From Paraburkholderia fungorum (GTDB lineage Bacteria; Pseudomonadota; Gammaproteobacteria; Burkholderiales; Burkholderiaceae): a stretch of 64,000 nt of DNA. The stretch lies in NCBI RefSeq assembly GCF_900099835.1, contig NZ_FNKP01000002.1:124001-188000 (forward strand), written 5' to 3'. Of this stretch, positions 48,392 through 57,756 are shown piece by piece (position 1 is the first letter of the stretch; each line of letters opens with the position of its first letter). Made by a program: the position numbers and the translations under genes. The notes under the pieces were generated by a model. The model saw nothing but the letters and a program-made list of their open reading frames with translations. It had not been told where the DNA came from and made no database searches.

Positions 48392-49027
48392 TCAGATGCC
48401 CACTTTGTGTGCAGTCAGGATCAGGCGTAATCCGAGCGCGGCAACCGCGCTTGCCGCGACCCGATCGATCCACGCTTTCCATTGCAGATAGACCTCACGC
48501 GGACGTTTGCTCGAAAAGCACAGCGCGACGATCGTGTACCAGCCGGCTTCGATCGCGAAAATTGCCGGGGGCAACGCAAAGTAGCACCACATCGGCGGAT
48601 GCTGCGGAAGCAGCGCTGCGAAAATGCTGCCGTAGTAAACAGCCGTCTTTGGATTGCTGAGTTGCGTACTCAAGCCGATCCAGAACGATTTGCGCGGATT
48701 CGCAGCGGAGGCCTGCGCAGCATCGAAAGCGAGCGGCTTGGCTGCGCCGCGCCAGATTTTCGACGCCAGGTAGACCAGATAGATACCGCCCGCGATTTTC
48801 AGGCCGACATAGAGCCACTCGACCGTGGCCAGCAACGTATAGAGGCCGAGCAGCGCGATGCCGCTAAAGAACACGCCGCCGATGCCCATGCCAAGCGCCG
48901 TAGCGAGTCCGTCGCGGCGCGACAGTCCGATCGCATTGCGGGCGACGATCACGAAGCTCGGACCCGGACTCATGGCACCGAGCAGGAGCGCAGCCAGAAT
49001 GGTAAGGATGGCGGTTGAGGCGGGCAT
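48392..49027 (-). CDS. LysE/RhtB-family exporter
   Basis: 211 residues from ATG 49027, with AGGAGAC upstream; the longer frame is not needed. Six hydrophobic segments and the family motif GAMSPGPSFVIVARNA near residues 17-32. Exports amino acids or their analogues from the inner membrane. Substrate unknown. No neighbour suggests one. Confidence 0.9.
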   Translation of the reverse strand: MPASTAILTILAALLLGAMSPGPSFVIVARNAIGLSRRDGLATALGMGIGGVFFSGIALLGLYTLLATVEWLYVGLKIAGGIYLVYLASKIWRGAAKPLAFDAAQASAANPRKSFWIGLSTQLSNPKTAVYYGSIFAALLPQHPPMWCYFALPPAIFAIEAGWYTIVALCFSSKRPREVYLQWKAWIDRVAASAVAALGLRLILTAHKVGI

Positions 49028-49531
49028 GGTCGTGTCTCCTATGCGCGTATGGGGGTGATGTTTGCGTAGTGTATGTAGAAGTATGACGCAGCAGAACACA
49101 GGATTGCAGCAGAAGGCTTTGTCCTGCTTCTTCCGTTGACAGTTATTGCCCGTTCTATCGCCTAGCCGGTACGCCGATAAAGGAATACGAACGGAAAACC
49201 CCAATTTGTCATTCAGCGTCCCCTCGCTGCAAACAGAATAAATTGAATGCTAGAATTACTTTCCATACGCTGAAGCCGATGCCTCCTGGCAGCATGAACA
49301 CAGCATGCGGAGAGGCTGGCAGCAGAAGCGATTCGAGCCAGTCGCCTTAGAATTCTCTTTAATCCAAGATTGACCAGGCCTGATATCCGGGTGCAAGTTT
49401 TACGCATCGGGAGTCATATCGCGGGTTCGAATCGCAATCTATTCCGATGAATCATCGCATGAGCTTCGCGTCGTTTAGCGAAGTATTCGTTTGTCTAACG
49501 CGAACATAAATAGCAGCGATACCGGTACGTT
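49028..49531. other. Intergenic region, no supported gene
   Basis: About 500 bases. A T-loop-like GGGTTCGAATCGC at 49422-49434 is not part of a tRNA. Minus-strand frames are shadow-like. Confidence 0.4.
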
Positions 49532-49795
49532 ATGAAAGTGCGAGAAGAACAAGGGTTGCTCGATTTCGATGGCAATGCGCGTGAGCGTCTGGTCGCGTGG
49601 ATACGCCGGCGTATGGACGACTACGGCATCACGCTCGAGGCACTCGCAGACTCGCTCGAAGCCGATGCGAACGCCGTCCGTGCAGTGATGTATCGCGATG
49701 CGTACGGGAATTCGTGGGACGGTCATGGCGATAAACCCGACTGGCTCGCGCGCGCGATTCACGCCGGGCAGAACCTCGATTTCTTCCGTTGCTAA
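49532..49795 (+). CDS. Small protein with H-NS-like C-terminus
   Basis: 87 residues. Helical N-terminal region (RERLVAWIRRRMDDYGITLEAL in fragments) and a C-terminal YRDAYGNSWDGHGDKPDWL segment that recalls the H-NS YRDxxTGxTWxGxGxxPxW DNA-binding pattern. It is much shorter than H-NS and lacks the usual coiled-coil length. It may be a minor nucleoid-type protein. Assignment tentative. Confidence 0.6.
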   Translation: MKVREEQGLLDFDGNARERLVAWIRRRMDDYGITLEALADSLEADANAVRAVMYRDAYGNSWDGHGDKPDWLARAIHAGQNLDFFRC

Positions 49796-49959
49796 AGCGG
49801 TTTTTCCGCAGGTTTTCTGTTGCAGACGGATGGTCTGTCCATCATTCTCGAGGTCCGTTCTGCGTTGATCGTATGCAGGTTCTGTCTTAACATCGGCGGG
49901 TCGTTGCCGACGCGGTGCCCATTATTTTCGAACTCGCGCGGCACAGAACTGGAAACTGC

Positions 49960-51189
49960 ATGCCGTACGGTCGTCGAATTTCTCCATCTGAATTTCCTGC
50001 TCATCACCTCTTAACTTGGCTTCGCTATATCGCGATATTCGGCCTGCTGTGGCTGACTATCGGCGAGTCTTCTGGTGCGACTCACGAGACGGCGCGGCAA
50101 TCTTCCGCGCGCGTTGGCAGACAGGTTACGCCATCTGTTGCGCGTAAGTCGCGAGCAAAAATCGAGGCACACGGTAAAGCGAAACGGCCTGGCGTCGGCA
50201 AAGCGCGGCGTCGTGTCGCGCACAAACGCAAGCGCGCGACGAGTGCGGTACAGCCCATGCATCACAGCAAGATCACGCCGAAACATCGTCGTCAGGCTGC
50301 GCGCATGGTCAACGGGTCACGCGGCGCACGTTCGATAAAGGAGCCGGGCAGTGCGCAACGTGTTGCGCGGCAGCCAGCAGCGGCGTCGCGTGCTCCGGGG
50401 CTTCGTCTGCTGGCGCGCTGCGGTTATACGCGGCAATCGCGCGCCTTGCTCCGCGCGCGATCTGTGTATGTCGTCGATGCACGCACGCGCACCGTGCTTA
50501 CCGAAAAGCAGGCCGAGCAGATAGTGCCGATTGCTTCGATATCCAAACTAATGACGGCGGTCGTTTCGCTCGATGAAAAGCATGCACTGAACGCGCCGCT
50601 CGACGTCACCGACCAGGATCAGGATTTCGACAAGTTCACCGGCTCACGGCTGAGTGTCGGCTCGCGATTGTCGCGTCACGACATGCTGCACATTGCGCTG
50701 ATGTCGTCGGAAAATCGCGCGGCCGCCGCGCTCAGCCGGGATTACGCGGGCGGGCGGCCTGGCTTCGTCGCGGCGATGAATGCGAAAGCGCGTGCGCTGG
50801 GCATGCGCCGAACGTCGTTTGTCAACGGCACGGGGTTGTCTGCGCAGAATGTGTCGACCGCGAAGGATCTCTCATTGCTGGTTGCGGCGGCCAGTCGCTA
50901 TCCGCTGATTCGTGCTTATTCGACGGACCGCTCGCAGATCGTGTTCCCCGGCGGACGCCGCGCGAGCCTGAGTTATCACAATTCGGACGCGCTGGTGCGA
51001 GGCGGCGACCGGTCTATCGTGTTGCAGAAAACCGGCTTCATCAACGAGGCGGGACATTGTGTCGTCATGCGGATGATCGTGCACGGCAGGCCGATCGATA
51101 TCGTCGTGCTCGGCGCGCCGGGGCCGCACGACCACATTGCCGATGTGATCAGGATTCGCGGCTGGCTGCGCTGCTCACTGGCACATTGA
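49960..51189 (+). CDS. D-alanyl-D-alanine carboxypeptidase/endopeptidase (S11-type)
   Basis: 409 residues if it starts at ATG 49960 (GGAAAC upstream); an ATG at 49915 is 15 codons longer. N-terminal hydrophobic segment, a long basic lysine/arginine linker (about residues 45-155), then the penicilloyl-serine domain: SISKLM (SxxK), SSEN (SxN) and KTGFINEAG (KTG). Similar to PBP7 that trims peptidoglycan cross-links. The long basic linker is unusual and may bind DNA or wall polymers. Confidence 0.85.
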   Translation: MPYGRRISPSEFPAHHLLTWLRYIAIFGLLWLTIGESSGATHETARQSSARVGRQVTPSVARKSRAKIEAHGKAKRPGVGKARRRVAHKRKRATSAVQPMHHSKITPKHRRQAARMVNGSRGARSIKEPGSAQRVARQPAAASRAPGLRLLARCGYTRQSRALLRARSVYVVDARTRTVLTEKQAEQIVPIASISKLMTAVVSLDEKHALNAPLDVTDQDQDFDKFTGSRLSVGSRLSRHDMLHIALMSSENRAAAALSRDYAGGRPGFVAAMNAKARALGMRRTSFVNGTGLSAQNVSTAKDLSLLVAAASRYPLIRAYSTDRSQIVFPGGRRASLSYHNSDALVRGGDRSIVLQKTGFINEAGHCVVMRMIVHGRPIDIVVLGAPGPHDHIADVIRIRGWLRCSLAH

Positions 51190-51202
51190 GCGGAAAAAGC
51201 GC

Positions 51203-51229
51203 AAAAAAAAGCCCGCGCGAGGCGGGCTT
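51203..51229 (-). terminator. Terminator of the pcaHG operon
   Basis: Read leftwards: AAGCCCGC, loop, GCGGGC, then eight T. The T run lies on the minus side, so it mainly ends the pca transcript. Confidence 0.8.
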
Positions 51230-51342
51230 AACTACTCTACTCGGAGTATCGCGATCCAGTCGCTAAACTGAATCGTAGCCAGTGTATGTGAAAGCTATAT
51301 GAAAGTATAGAAATACCCGGAATAGCTTTCGCCGGCTTCACA

Positions 51343-51930
51343 TCACAGGTCGAAGAAAACGGTTTCCTTGTCGCCCTGCATGTGGATATCGAAGCGATAC
51401 ACGTTGGCGCTGTCCGGCTCGCGACGCGCGATCAGCGTGCCGCGACGTTCCGCCGGAACCGCTGCCAGCACCGGGTCCTGCTCGTTCGCCGAGGTTTCGT
51501 CGTCGAAGTAGATGCGCGTAAACGTGTGCAGCAGCATGCCGCGCATCGTCAGGATCACGTTGATGTGCGGCGCTTCGTCCGGGTTCGCACGGCCAGGCTT
51601 CACCGTTTCGATGATGAAGCGCTTGTGCGGGTCCGTGCCCGTGCCCATGCGCGCGAAGCCGTGAAAACCGGTCTTCAGGATTTCCTCGCGCGACTGCGGA
51701 TAGTGGCCGTTGGCGTCCACCTGCGACATCTCGATCATCGCGTCGCCAATCACCTTGCCGTCGCCGTCGAACACCTGACCGACGATCGAAATATGCTCGC
51801 CAGCCGCTTCGCGGTCGGCCAGAACGGACGTGAACAGGCTCTTGTAGTCGAAATCGTATTGCTGCGGGCACAGACCGTAAGCGAAGTACGGTCCAACCGT
51901 TTGCGAAGGCGTTTGCTTGAGAGTGGTCAT
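51343..51930 (-). CDS. pcaG: Protocatechuate 3,4-dioxygenase alpha subunit
   Basis: 195 residues. TPSQTVGPYFAYGL and IVGQVFDGDGKVIGDAMIE-type motifs (residues 6-70, fragments), HINVILTMRGMLLHTFTRIYF region. The alpha subunit helps shape the site; the beta subunit holds iron. The pair cuts protocatechuate between the two hydroxyls to 3-carboxy-muconate in the beta-ketoadipate pathway. Three bases separate it from pcaH. Confidence 0.95.
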   Translation of the reverse strand: MTTLKQTPSQTVGPYFAYGLCPQQYDFDYKSLFTSVLADREAAGEHISIVGQVFDGDGKVIGDAMIEMSQVDANGHYPQSREEILKTGFHGFARMGTGTDPHKRFIIETVKPGRANPDEAPHINVILTMRGMLLHTFTRIYFDDETSANEQDPVLAAVPAERRGTLIARREPDSANVYRFDIHMQGDKETVFFDL

Positions 51931-51933
51931 GGC

Positions 51934-52638
51934 TTAGCGCTCCATCGGCGTTTCGTTCGGGCCGCGCAGCACGATGTCGAAATCGTAGCCGAGCGCATAG
52001 GCCTCTTGCGTGGTGTCGAGCGAGAAATTCGCGATCATGCGTTCACGCGCGCCTTCCGGCGTGCCCTGATAAATCGGGTCGAACGCGAGCAGCGGGTCGC
52101 CGGGGAAATACATCTGCGTGACGAGACGCGAGCCGAAGTGATCGCCGAACAGCGAGAAGTGAATATGGTTCGGGCGCCATGCATTCGGATGATTGCCCCA
52201 CGGATATGCACCCGGCTTGATCGTCAGGAAGCGGTAGCGGCCTTCGTTGTCGGTGATGCAGCGGCCCGCGCCGAGGAAGTTCGGGTCGAGCGGCGCGTCG
52301 TGCTGGTCGGCCTTGTGCACATAGCGGCCGGCTGCATTCGCCTGCCAGATTTCGACCAGCGTATTGCGCACCGGGCGGGCGTTTTCGTCGAGCACGCGGC
52401 CCGTCACGATGATGCGCTCGCCGAGCGGCTCGCCGTTACGCACGGCGTTTTTCGTCAGATCGTGGTCGAGCGCGCCGAGGTCGTCGGTGCCGTAGACGGG
52501 CACGCGCTGGTCGCGCAGTTTCTCTTTCAGGGGGATCAGCGGCAGTTTCGGGCCGCGTTTGGCCGAAGAACCGTAGCTGGGATAGACGTAGTCGGGGTGG
52601 GATGGGAAGTCGCGCGGACTGAGCAAGGAATCGTCCAT
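51934..52638 (-). CDS. pcaH: Protocatechuate 3,4-dioxygenase beta subunit
   Basis: 234 residues from ATG 52638 (AAGGAGAC upstream). Iron ligands by family pattern are Tyr of GRYVHKAD, Tyr of PGAYPW and two His of RPNHIHF. The N-terminal DYVYPSYGSS and RVPVYGTDDLG are typical. Forms an alpha-beta complex with pcaG. Divergent from pcaQ. Confidence 0.95.
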   Translation of the reverse strand: MDDSLLSPRDFPSHPDYVYPSYGSSAKRGPKLPLIPLKEKLRDQRVPVYGTDDLGALDHDLTKNAVRNGEPLGERIIVTGRVLDENARPVRNTLVEIWQANAAGRYVHKADQHDAPLDPNFLGAGRCITDNEGRYRFLTIKPGAYPWGNHPNAWRPNHIHFSLFGDHFGSRLVTQMYFPGDPLLAFDPIYQGTPEGARERMIANFSLDTTQEAYALGYDFDIVLRGPNETPMER

Positions 52639-52691
52639 CAGTGTCTCCTTCGAGGAATTGTGGGATAAGGCGTTATGGCTGCGACTGTATC

Positions 52692-52749
52692 TAACCTGCG
52701 CGGTTATGAAAAATGACGTTTTCGCCCGTTTCATATAACCTTCCGTTAT
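52692..52749. promoter_or_regulatory. Two LysR-type sites between pcaH and pcaQ
   Basis: TAACCTGCGCGGTTA (52692-52706) and ATAACCTTCCGTTAT (52735-52749). Both are inverted AACC/GGTT or ATAAC/GTTAT repeats like known PcaQ sites (ATAACC-N4-GGTTAA). The second overlaps the pcaQ start codon, suggesting autorepression. Confidence 0.7.
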
Positions 52750-53758
52750 GCAACGCAGTCTCGCGGATAGCCGCGTCAAATTTCGCCATCTCCAGTGCTT
52801 TCTGGCCGTCGCCCAGTTCGGCAGCGTCCAGCGGGCGGCCGACAGCCTGTCCATCACCCAGCCCGCCGTCTCCAAGACGGTCGCGGAACTCGAAGCGATT
52901 CTCGGCGTGAAGCTGTTCGAGCGCGGCAGGCACGGCGCCGTGCCGACCCGCGAAGGTCAGCTTTTCATGCCGCACGCAAGCGCTTGTGTCAGCGCGCTGC
53001 GCCAGGGCGTCGATCTGCTGGCGCGCGCGGAAGGCGCGGCCGCCGCCACGCTGGAGGTCGGCATTTTGCCGACCGTCGCGGCCGCGCTGATCCCGCCGGT
53101 GCTGAAGCAGTTCGCCACGCTGTGGCCGCGCGTGATCGTGCGCCTCGCGACCGGCGCGAATCCGGAATTGCTCGAGCGTCTGAAAGCAGGCACGATCGAA
53201 TTCGCGGTCGGGCGTCTGGCCGATCCCGAGCGCATGGTCGGCCTCAGCTTCGAACAGTTGTTTACCGAGCCGATGATCGCGGTGGTGAGAGCGGGGCATC
53301 CGCTGACGCAGGGTCTCAGCTTGCCGGCGACGTCGCTGGAAGATTTTCCGGTCGTTCTGCCGCCGTTCGGCACGCTGATCCGGCAGTCGGCGGAGAGTTT
53401 GCTGAGTGCGTGGGGCGTGCCGCCGTTGTCGGCGTTCGTCGAAGTGTTGTCGGTTTCCACAGGGCGGGCGCTGACGCTCGAAAACGGCGCGGTCTGGTTC
53501 GTGCCGTTGAGCGCGGTCGAATATGAGCTGGCGCACGGCATGCTGGTGCGTTTGCCGCTGCCCTTTGCCGGTACTGGCGAGCCGGTCGGGCTGATCCGGC
53601 GCTCGGACACGCAGCCGTCGCCGGTGGGGCGGGCGTTCATCGACGCGGTGCGCGAGGTCGCGCAGCAGCGGATGGCGGCCATCGCGGGCAAGATGGCAGG
53701 CAAGGTTGCCGGTAAAGATCAGCGCAAGCGCAGCCGGGCCAGGTCGGCGAGTAGTTGA
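52748..53758 (+). CDS. pcaQ: LysR-type regulator PcaQ
   Basis: 336 residues. N-terminal HTH: KFRHLQCFLAVAQFGSVQRAA, SITQPAVSKTVAELE. C-terminal co-inducer-binding domain to residue 310, then a basic tail. Divergent from pcaHG, with LysR boxes between them, typical of PcaQ, which responds to beta-carboxy-muconate or similar pathway intermediates. Gene name from context and sequence. Confidence 0.88.
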   Translation: MQRSLADSRVKFRHLQCFLAVAQFGSVQRAADSLSITQPAVSKTVAELEAILGVKLFERGRHGAVPTREGQLFMPHASACVSALRQGVDLLARAEGAAAATLEVGILPTVAAALIPPVLKQFATLWPRVIVRLATGANPELLERLKAGTIEFAVGRLADPERMVGLSFEQLFTEPMIAVVRAGHPLTQGLSLPATSLEDFPVVLPPFGTLIRQSAESLLSAWGVPPLSAFVEVLSVSTGRALTLENGAVWFVPLSAVEYELAHGMLVRLPLPFAGTGEPVGLIRRSDTQPSPVGRAFIDAVREVAQQRMAAIAGKMAGKVAGKDQRKRSRARSASS

Positions 53759-54001
53759 AGTAGACAGCGGTGGTGCGTGTGCGCCAGCGCGTCCGATCCA
53801 TCACGCATGAACCATTCAGTACAAAATGAAAGTTGCGAACGCCCTGCTACCCGGTGTACAAACACGGTGCAAAAGCCGTCGGTAGCCGCGTTTGCTGCGG
53901 CACACCATGCGTGAACTGCTGTAGGGCAGGTAGATCGACGGTGCACACCAATCATCGGAAACACCGGATTTAGCGTCGAAAGACTGTACAAGGAGATTGC
54001 C

Positions 54002-55135
54002 ATGCCCAGCGACTTGCCCACACCAGACGCCGCGCTGCGCGCCGTGTCGGCGCCTGAGCACAATCCGCTCGGCACTGCCGGCCTCGAATTCGTGGAGTTT
54101 GCCGCGCGCGATCCGCAGGCGCTCGGCGAAACCTTCGCCAAGCTCGGCTTCAAGGCGGTCGCACGTCATATCAGCAAGGACGTCACGCTCTACCGGCAGG
54201 GCGAGATGCAGTTCCTGCTCAACGCGGAACCCGACTCGTTCGCCGCGCGCTATGCAGAGGAATACGGCGCCGGCATTTGTGCAATCGGCATTCGGGTGGC
54301 CGACGCGCAGCGCGCGTTCGACCGCGCGATCGAACTCGGCGCGTGGGCGTTCGAAGGCGAGAAACTCGGCATAGGCGAGTTGCTGATTCCGGCGATCCAG
54401 GGCATTGGCGATTCGCACATCTATTTCGTCGACCGTTGGCGCGGCCGTGGCGGCCAGCGCGGCGGGCTCGGCGATATCTCGATCTTCGACATCGATTTCC
54501 GGCCCATCGAAATCGACACGGCGCACGCCGATCTGAGTCATGTGGGCAACGGCCTCATTGCGGTCGATCATCTGACGCAAACGGTCGGCGAAGGCCGGAT
54601 GCAGGAATGGATCGACTTCTATCGCGACCTGCTCAATTTCCGCGAGATTCACGAGTTGCACGCGAACTGGCATGTATCGGCGGAATCGCGGGTGATGGTG
54701 TCACCGTGCGGCGCGATTCGCGTGCCGCTCTATGAAGAGGGCACGCGCCGGACCAGTCTGATGCACGAGTATTTGCCGGATCACCCGGGCGAAGGCGTGC
54801 AGCACATCGCGCTAGCCACCGACGACATCTTCGCGTGTGTCGAGCAGCTACTCGCGAACGGCGTCCAGTTCGTCGAGCCGCCGCCGCGTTATTACGAGCA
54901 ACTCGACGCGCGTCTGCCGGGTCACGGACTCGACGTGGAACGGCTCAAGCGCACACACGTGCTGGTGGATGGCGAAATTGGCGCGGACGGCGCGCCGTTA
55001 CTGTTTTTCCAGACCTTCGTGCGCCGCGGAACCGGCGAGATCTTCTTTGAGATCGTGCAACGCAAAGGACATCATGGGTTTGGCGAAGGCAATCTGAGCG
55101 CGTTGGCGCGAGCCCGCGAACAGACCGGGACCTGA
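54002..55135 (+). CDS. HPPD-family (VOC) dioxygenase
   Basis: 377 residues with AAGGAG seven bases upstream. Two VOC halves; the C-terminal half has the three iron ligands: His190 (AVDHLTQTV), His268 (VQHIALATDD) and Glu350 (EIFFEIVQRKG). GEGN follows. The family converts 4-hydroxyphenylpyruvate to homogentisate; some members act on hydroxymandelate-type products. Near pca genes and a cupin regulator, so aromatic acid breakdown fits. Confidence 0.85.
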   Translation: MPSDLPTPDAALRAVSAPEHNPLGTAGLEFVEFAARDPQALGETFAKLGFKAVARHISKDVTLYRQGEMQFLLNAEPDSFAARYAEEYGAGICAIGIRVADAQRAFDRAIELGAWAFEGEKLGIGELLIPAIQGIGDSHIYFVDRWRGRGGQRGGLGDISIFDIDFRPIEIDTAHADLSHVGNGLIAVDHLTQTVGEGRMQEWIDFYRDLLNFREIHELHANWHVSAESRVMVSPCGAIRVPLYEEGTRRTSLMHEYLPDHPGEGVQHIALATDDIFACVEQLLANGVQFVEPPPRYYEQLDARLPGHGLDVERLKRTHVLVDGEIGADGAPLLFFQTFVRRGTGEIFFEIVQRKGHHGFGEGNLSALARAREQTGT

Positions 55136-55181
55136 GTCGGAAACACAGGGCTGCATGCATACGCTGCAGCCCGCGCCCGCG

Positions 55182-55820
55182 TTATTTCTTCGACGACTCG
55201 GCCGCGCCGGTGGCGGGCACTTGCGGAATATCCGCGCTGGTCGCCATCCACAACACTTCGGCGTCTTCTTCGCTGGTTGAAACGGCCGCATGCCCGGTGC
55301 GGCTGTCGAAGTACAGGCTGTCTCCCGCGTTCAGATGGGTCGGCGCATATAGCTCCGAATAAAGACACACGCTGCCGCTGATCACATACAGAAATTCTTC
55401 GCCTTCGTGGCGGCCCCAGTCGTCGAATGCGTCTAGCGTGTGCGCGGAAATGCGGATGCGAAACGGCAGCATTGCCTTGTGCGCGAGATCGGTCGCCAGC
55501 AATTCCATCTGATAGCCGCGGTACGCGTGGCGTTGACCTTCGTTTTTGCGGGTCAGCGCGCGGCGTCCATTCGCGCTGACTTTAGGTGTGGAGCCGAACA
55601 ACTCGCCAATTTCGATCTTCAATCCGAGGACGATTTTCTGCAGCACGTCGAAAGTGGGGGACATCAGGCCGTTTTCGACTTTCGAGAGCGTGGAGCGCGA
55701 GACGCCGCACAGGCGGCTTGCGGTCTCCAGCGTCAGGTCCTGTGCCTGGCGCGCGGCGCGCACGCGGCGGCCGAGGTCGGTGGTCGAGGGCTCGGCGGGC
55801 TTCGTGAGGTGGGTGTCCAT
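55182..55820 (-). CDS. XRE-cupin transcription regulator
   Basis: 212 residues from ATG 55820; an in-frame ATG at 55883 adds 21 residues and no clear ribosome-binding site decides between them. HTH: RRVRAARQAQDLTLETASRL then GVSRSTLSKVENG. A C-terminal cupin domain (EGEEFLYVISGS, LNAGDSLYFDSRTGH). Cupin-XRE proteins sense small acids or amines. It lies downstream of and convergent with the HPPD-family gene. Confidence 0.88.
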   Translation of the reverse strand: MDTHLTKPAEPSTTDLGRRVRAARQAQDLTLETASRLCGVSRSTLSKVENGLMSPTFDVLQKIVLGLKIEIGELFGSTPKVSANGRRALTRKNEGQRHAYRGYQMELLATDLAHKAMLPFRIRISAHTLDAFDDWGRHEGEEFLYVISGSVCLYSELYAPTHLNAGDSLYFDSRTGHAAVSTSEEDAEVLWMATSADIPQVPATGAAESSKK

Positions 55821-56060
55821 GGGGTTTGCTGCTTGTCCAGTACGCGCTTTTTCGATGGCGGATTGTGTTTCCGATAATAACATCGGCCATCGCGATTGAA
55901 TCTCTGCAAGAGGCGAGAAAAGGCGTGGTTCGGACCTGCAACGACCCCGCGCTTTTCTCTCATCGGAAACGTTTGCCGGTTTACTCGTCTCCGCTATGCC
56001 GGCACGTTTACGAAGATCCGCGCGTGTGCGCCGCGGCGAGTACTAAAAGGACACCGCTCC

Positions 56061-56885
56061 TCACGCGCGGTCCTTGAACAGATCGTTCAGTTGCGAGCCG
56101 GGTGCCGCGCTGTCGAAACCGTCGAAGCGGCCTTCGGCCAGCACTTTCGCAGCCTGTATGAAGCCGCCCCACGCCGCGCGGGCCAGCGCGCCGCCGACGC
56201 TGATCCGCCGTACGCCGAGCGCGGCCACGTCCTGCAACGTGAATGTCGATGACGAGCCGAGCAACAGGTTGACCGGCTTGGGCGCGACCGCCGCCACCAC
56301 CGCCTCGATCTGCTCGCGGGTCTGGATGCCGGGCGCGTAGAGGCAATCGGCACCGGCTTCGGCATAGGCCTTGAGCCGCGCAATCGCGTCTTCCAGATCC
56401 GGGCGGCCGGCGACGAAATTCTCCGCCCGACCCACCAGCAACGTATCGCCGCCGGTTTCGTCGATCGCACGGCGTGCCGCGCCGAGCCGCGCAACCGCGA
56501 CATCGATCGGGAAAAGCGGAGCGTCGGCGTCACCGGTCGAGTCTTCGATCGACAAACCCGCCACGCCGGTTCCGACTGCCAGCTTGACGCTTTCGGCGAC
56601 CTCCGCAGGATCGCGGCCGAAGCCGTTCTCGAAGTCGGCATTGACCGGCAGGTCGGACGCTTCGACCAGCTCGCGCAGATGCGCGAGGATGGCTTCGCGG
56701 GGCAGCGAGTTGTCCGCGTGTCCGGTGGACCATGCAAAGCCCGAACTGGTAGTGGCGAGCGCCTTGAAGCCGAGGGAGTCCAGATAGCGGGCGCTGCCCG
56801 CATCCCACGGATTGGGCAGCACGAAACAACCGGCACGATGCAATTCACGGAAAGCGGCGCGTTTCTCGGCGGTGGTGCGGGACAT
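56061..56885 (-). CDS. Isocitrate-lyase/PEP-mutase family protein
   Basis: 274 residues, ATG 56885 with AGGAGAC. LPNPWDAGSARYLDSLGF, PVNADFENGFG and VAGLSIEDSTGD are the family motifs; the Asp-rich loop binds magnesium. The family splits or makes C-C and C-P bonds on small oxoacids. The lysyl/cysteine catalytic loop (KKCGH of true isocitrate lyase) is not seen, so a different substrate is likely. Confidence 0.88.
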   Translation of the reverse strand: MSRTTAEKRAAFRELHRAGCFVLPNPWDAGSARYLDSLGFKALATTSSGFAWSTGHADNSLPREAILAHLRELVEASDLPVNADFENGFGRDPAEVAESVKLAVGTGVAGLSIEDSTGDADAPLFPIDVAVARLGAARRAIDETGGDTLLVGRAENFVAGRPDLEDAIARLKAYAEAGADCLYAPGIQTREQIEAVVAAVAPKPVNLLLGSSSTFTLQDVAALGVRRISVGGALARAAWGGFIQAAKVLAEGRFDGFDSAAPGSQLNDLFKDRA

Positions 56886-57202
56886 GACGTGTCTCCTGGT
56901 ATGGGCGGAGGCGAAGCTCCGCGTGGATCAGGCAACTGCGGTATTGACCACTGGGAAGTCTATTTTCGTATCGAACGCAATGGTTGATGAAAATCGCCGT
57001 CGTGTAATGCGCGTTCAGCGTGATGAATTCGACGATGTTCTCATCGAACCATTTTCGGGCGATTAAAAACCACCCGCGCGAGGAGGGAATTTTGCACTGT
57101 AAAAGAGTTGAACGAGCAGCAGCAGAGGGTGCAAAAAGAAGGGCTTAAAGCGGGGAGATACGTGAAAAGAGTCGTCAGAAAGCATGCCGAAAAACATGCT
57201 CC
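56886..57202. other. Intergenic region, no supported gene
   Basis: About 320 bases with no ORF of protein-like composition. Ends in the terminator of the DUF4148 gene. Confidence 0.4.
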
Positions 57203-57244
57203 AAAAAATCAGAAGCGAGTGCAGGTCTGAAAACCCGCACTCGC
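57203..57244 (-). terminator. Terminator of the DUF4148 gene
   Basis: GCGAGTGC (57237-57244 on the minus strand) pairs with GCACTCGC (57215-57222), then TTCTGATTTTTT. Confidence 0.75.
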
Positions 57245-57284
57245 CGCACCATCGCGAAACGATGAACTGTCGATCAACCGCCCG

Positions 57285-57584
57285 TTATTGAGCCGGACTT
57301 GCGGCGCCATTACCACCCGTTTGCGACGACCCGGTCGCCGTCGTCCCATAGCCGGTTGTATCCGCTTGTGCCGCGTTTTTCGCCGCGACGCGCGCTTCGG
57401 CTGCCTGGATGTCGGCGGGATAGACGGCATCCGTCGCGACAGCGGGCTTGTAGCCCACGTCTTCGAGTTGCTTTAACTGAGCCGTGACCTGTGCACGCGT
57501 GAGCGGCTGCTCCGATTGTGCAAACGACACCACCGGGGCCACGACAACGACAGCTAGCGCTACTGCTTTGATCAACGATTTCAT
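57285..57584 (-). CDS. DUF4148 exported protein
   Basis: 99 residues from ATG 57584 (GGAGGGAAG upstream). Signal peptide with core ALAVVVVAPVVSFA, then LTRAQVTAQLKQLEDVGYKP, the DUF4148 hallmark, and a Gly/Ser/Thr tail. A very common small periplasmic family of Burkholderia with unknown function. Monocistronic. Confidence 0.9.
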   Translation of the reverse strand: MKSLIKAVALAVVVVAPVVSFAQSEQPLTRAQVTAQLKQLEDVGYKPAVATDAVYPADIQAAEARVAAKNAAQADTTGYGTTATGSSQTGGNGAASPAQ

Positions 57585-57756
57585 GATGCTTCCCTCCGGG
57601 ATTGTTTTGTCCGGCACTGCGACACTTTCCAGTACCTGTTTACGGAGTCTAGGAAGTGTGCGAGTTGGGGGAAACCATTGGTCAGCTAATTCAGTATTGC
57701 TTCAAACAGTAAGTCGGGGCGATGTAATGTGCGCTGTAAAAATACGACGAATCGCG

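Noticed and set aside
49422..49434. GGGTTCGAATCGC considered as a tRNA T arm
   Set aside because: Flanks do not pair into a T stem or acceptor and no CCA end follows.
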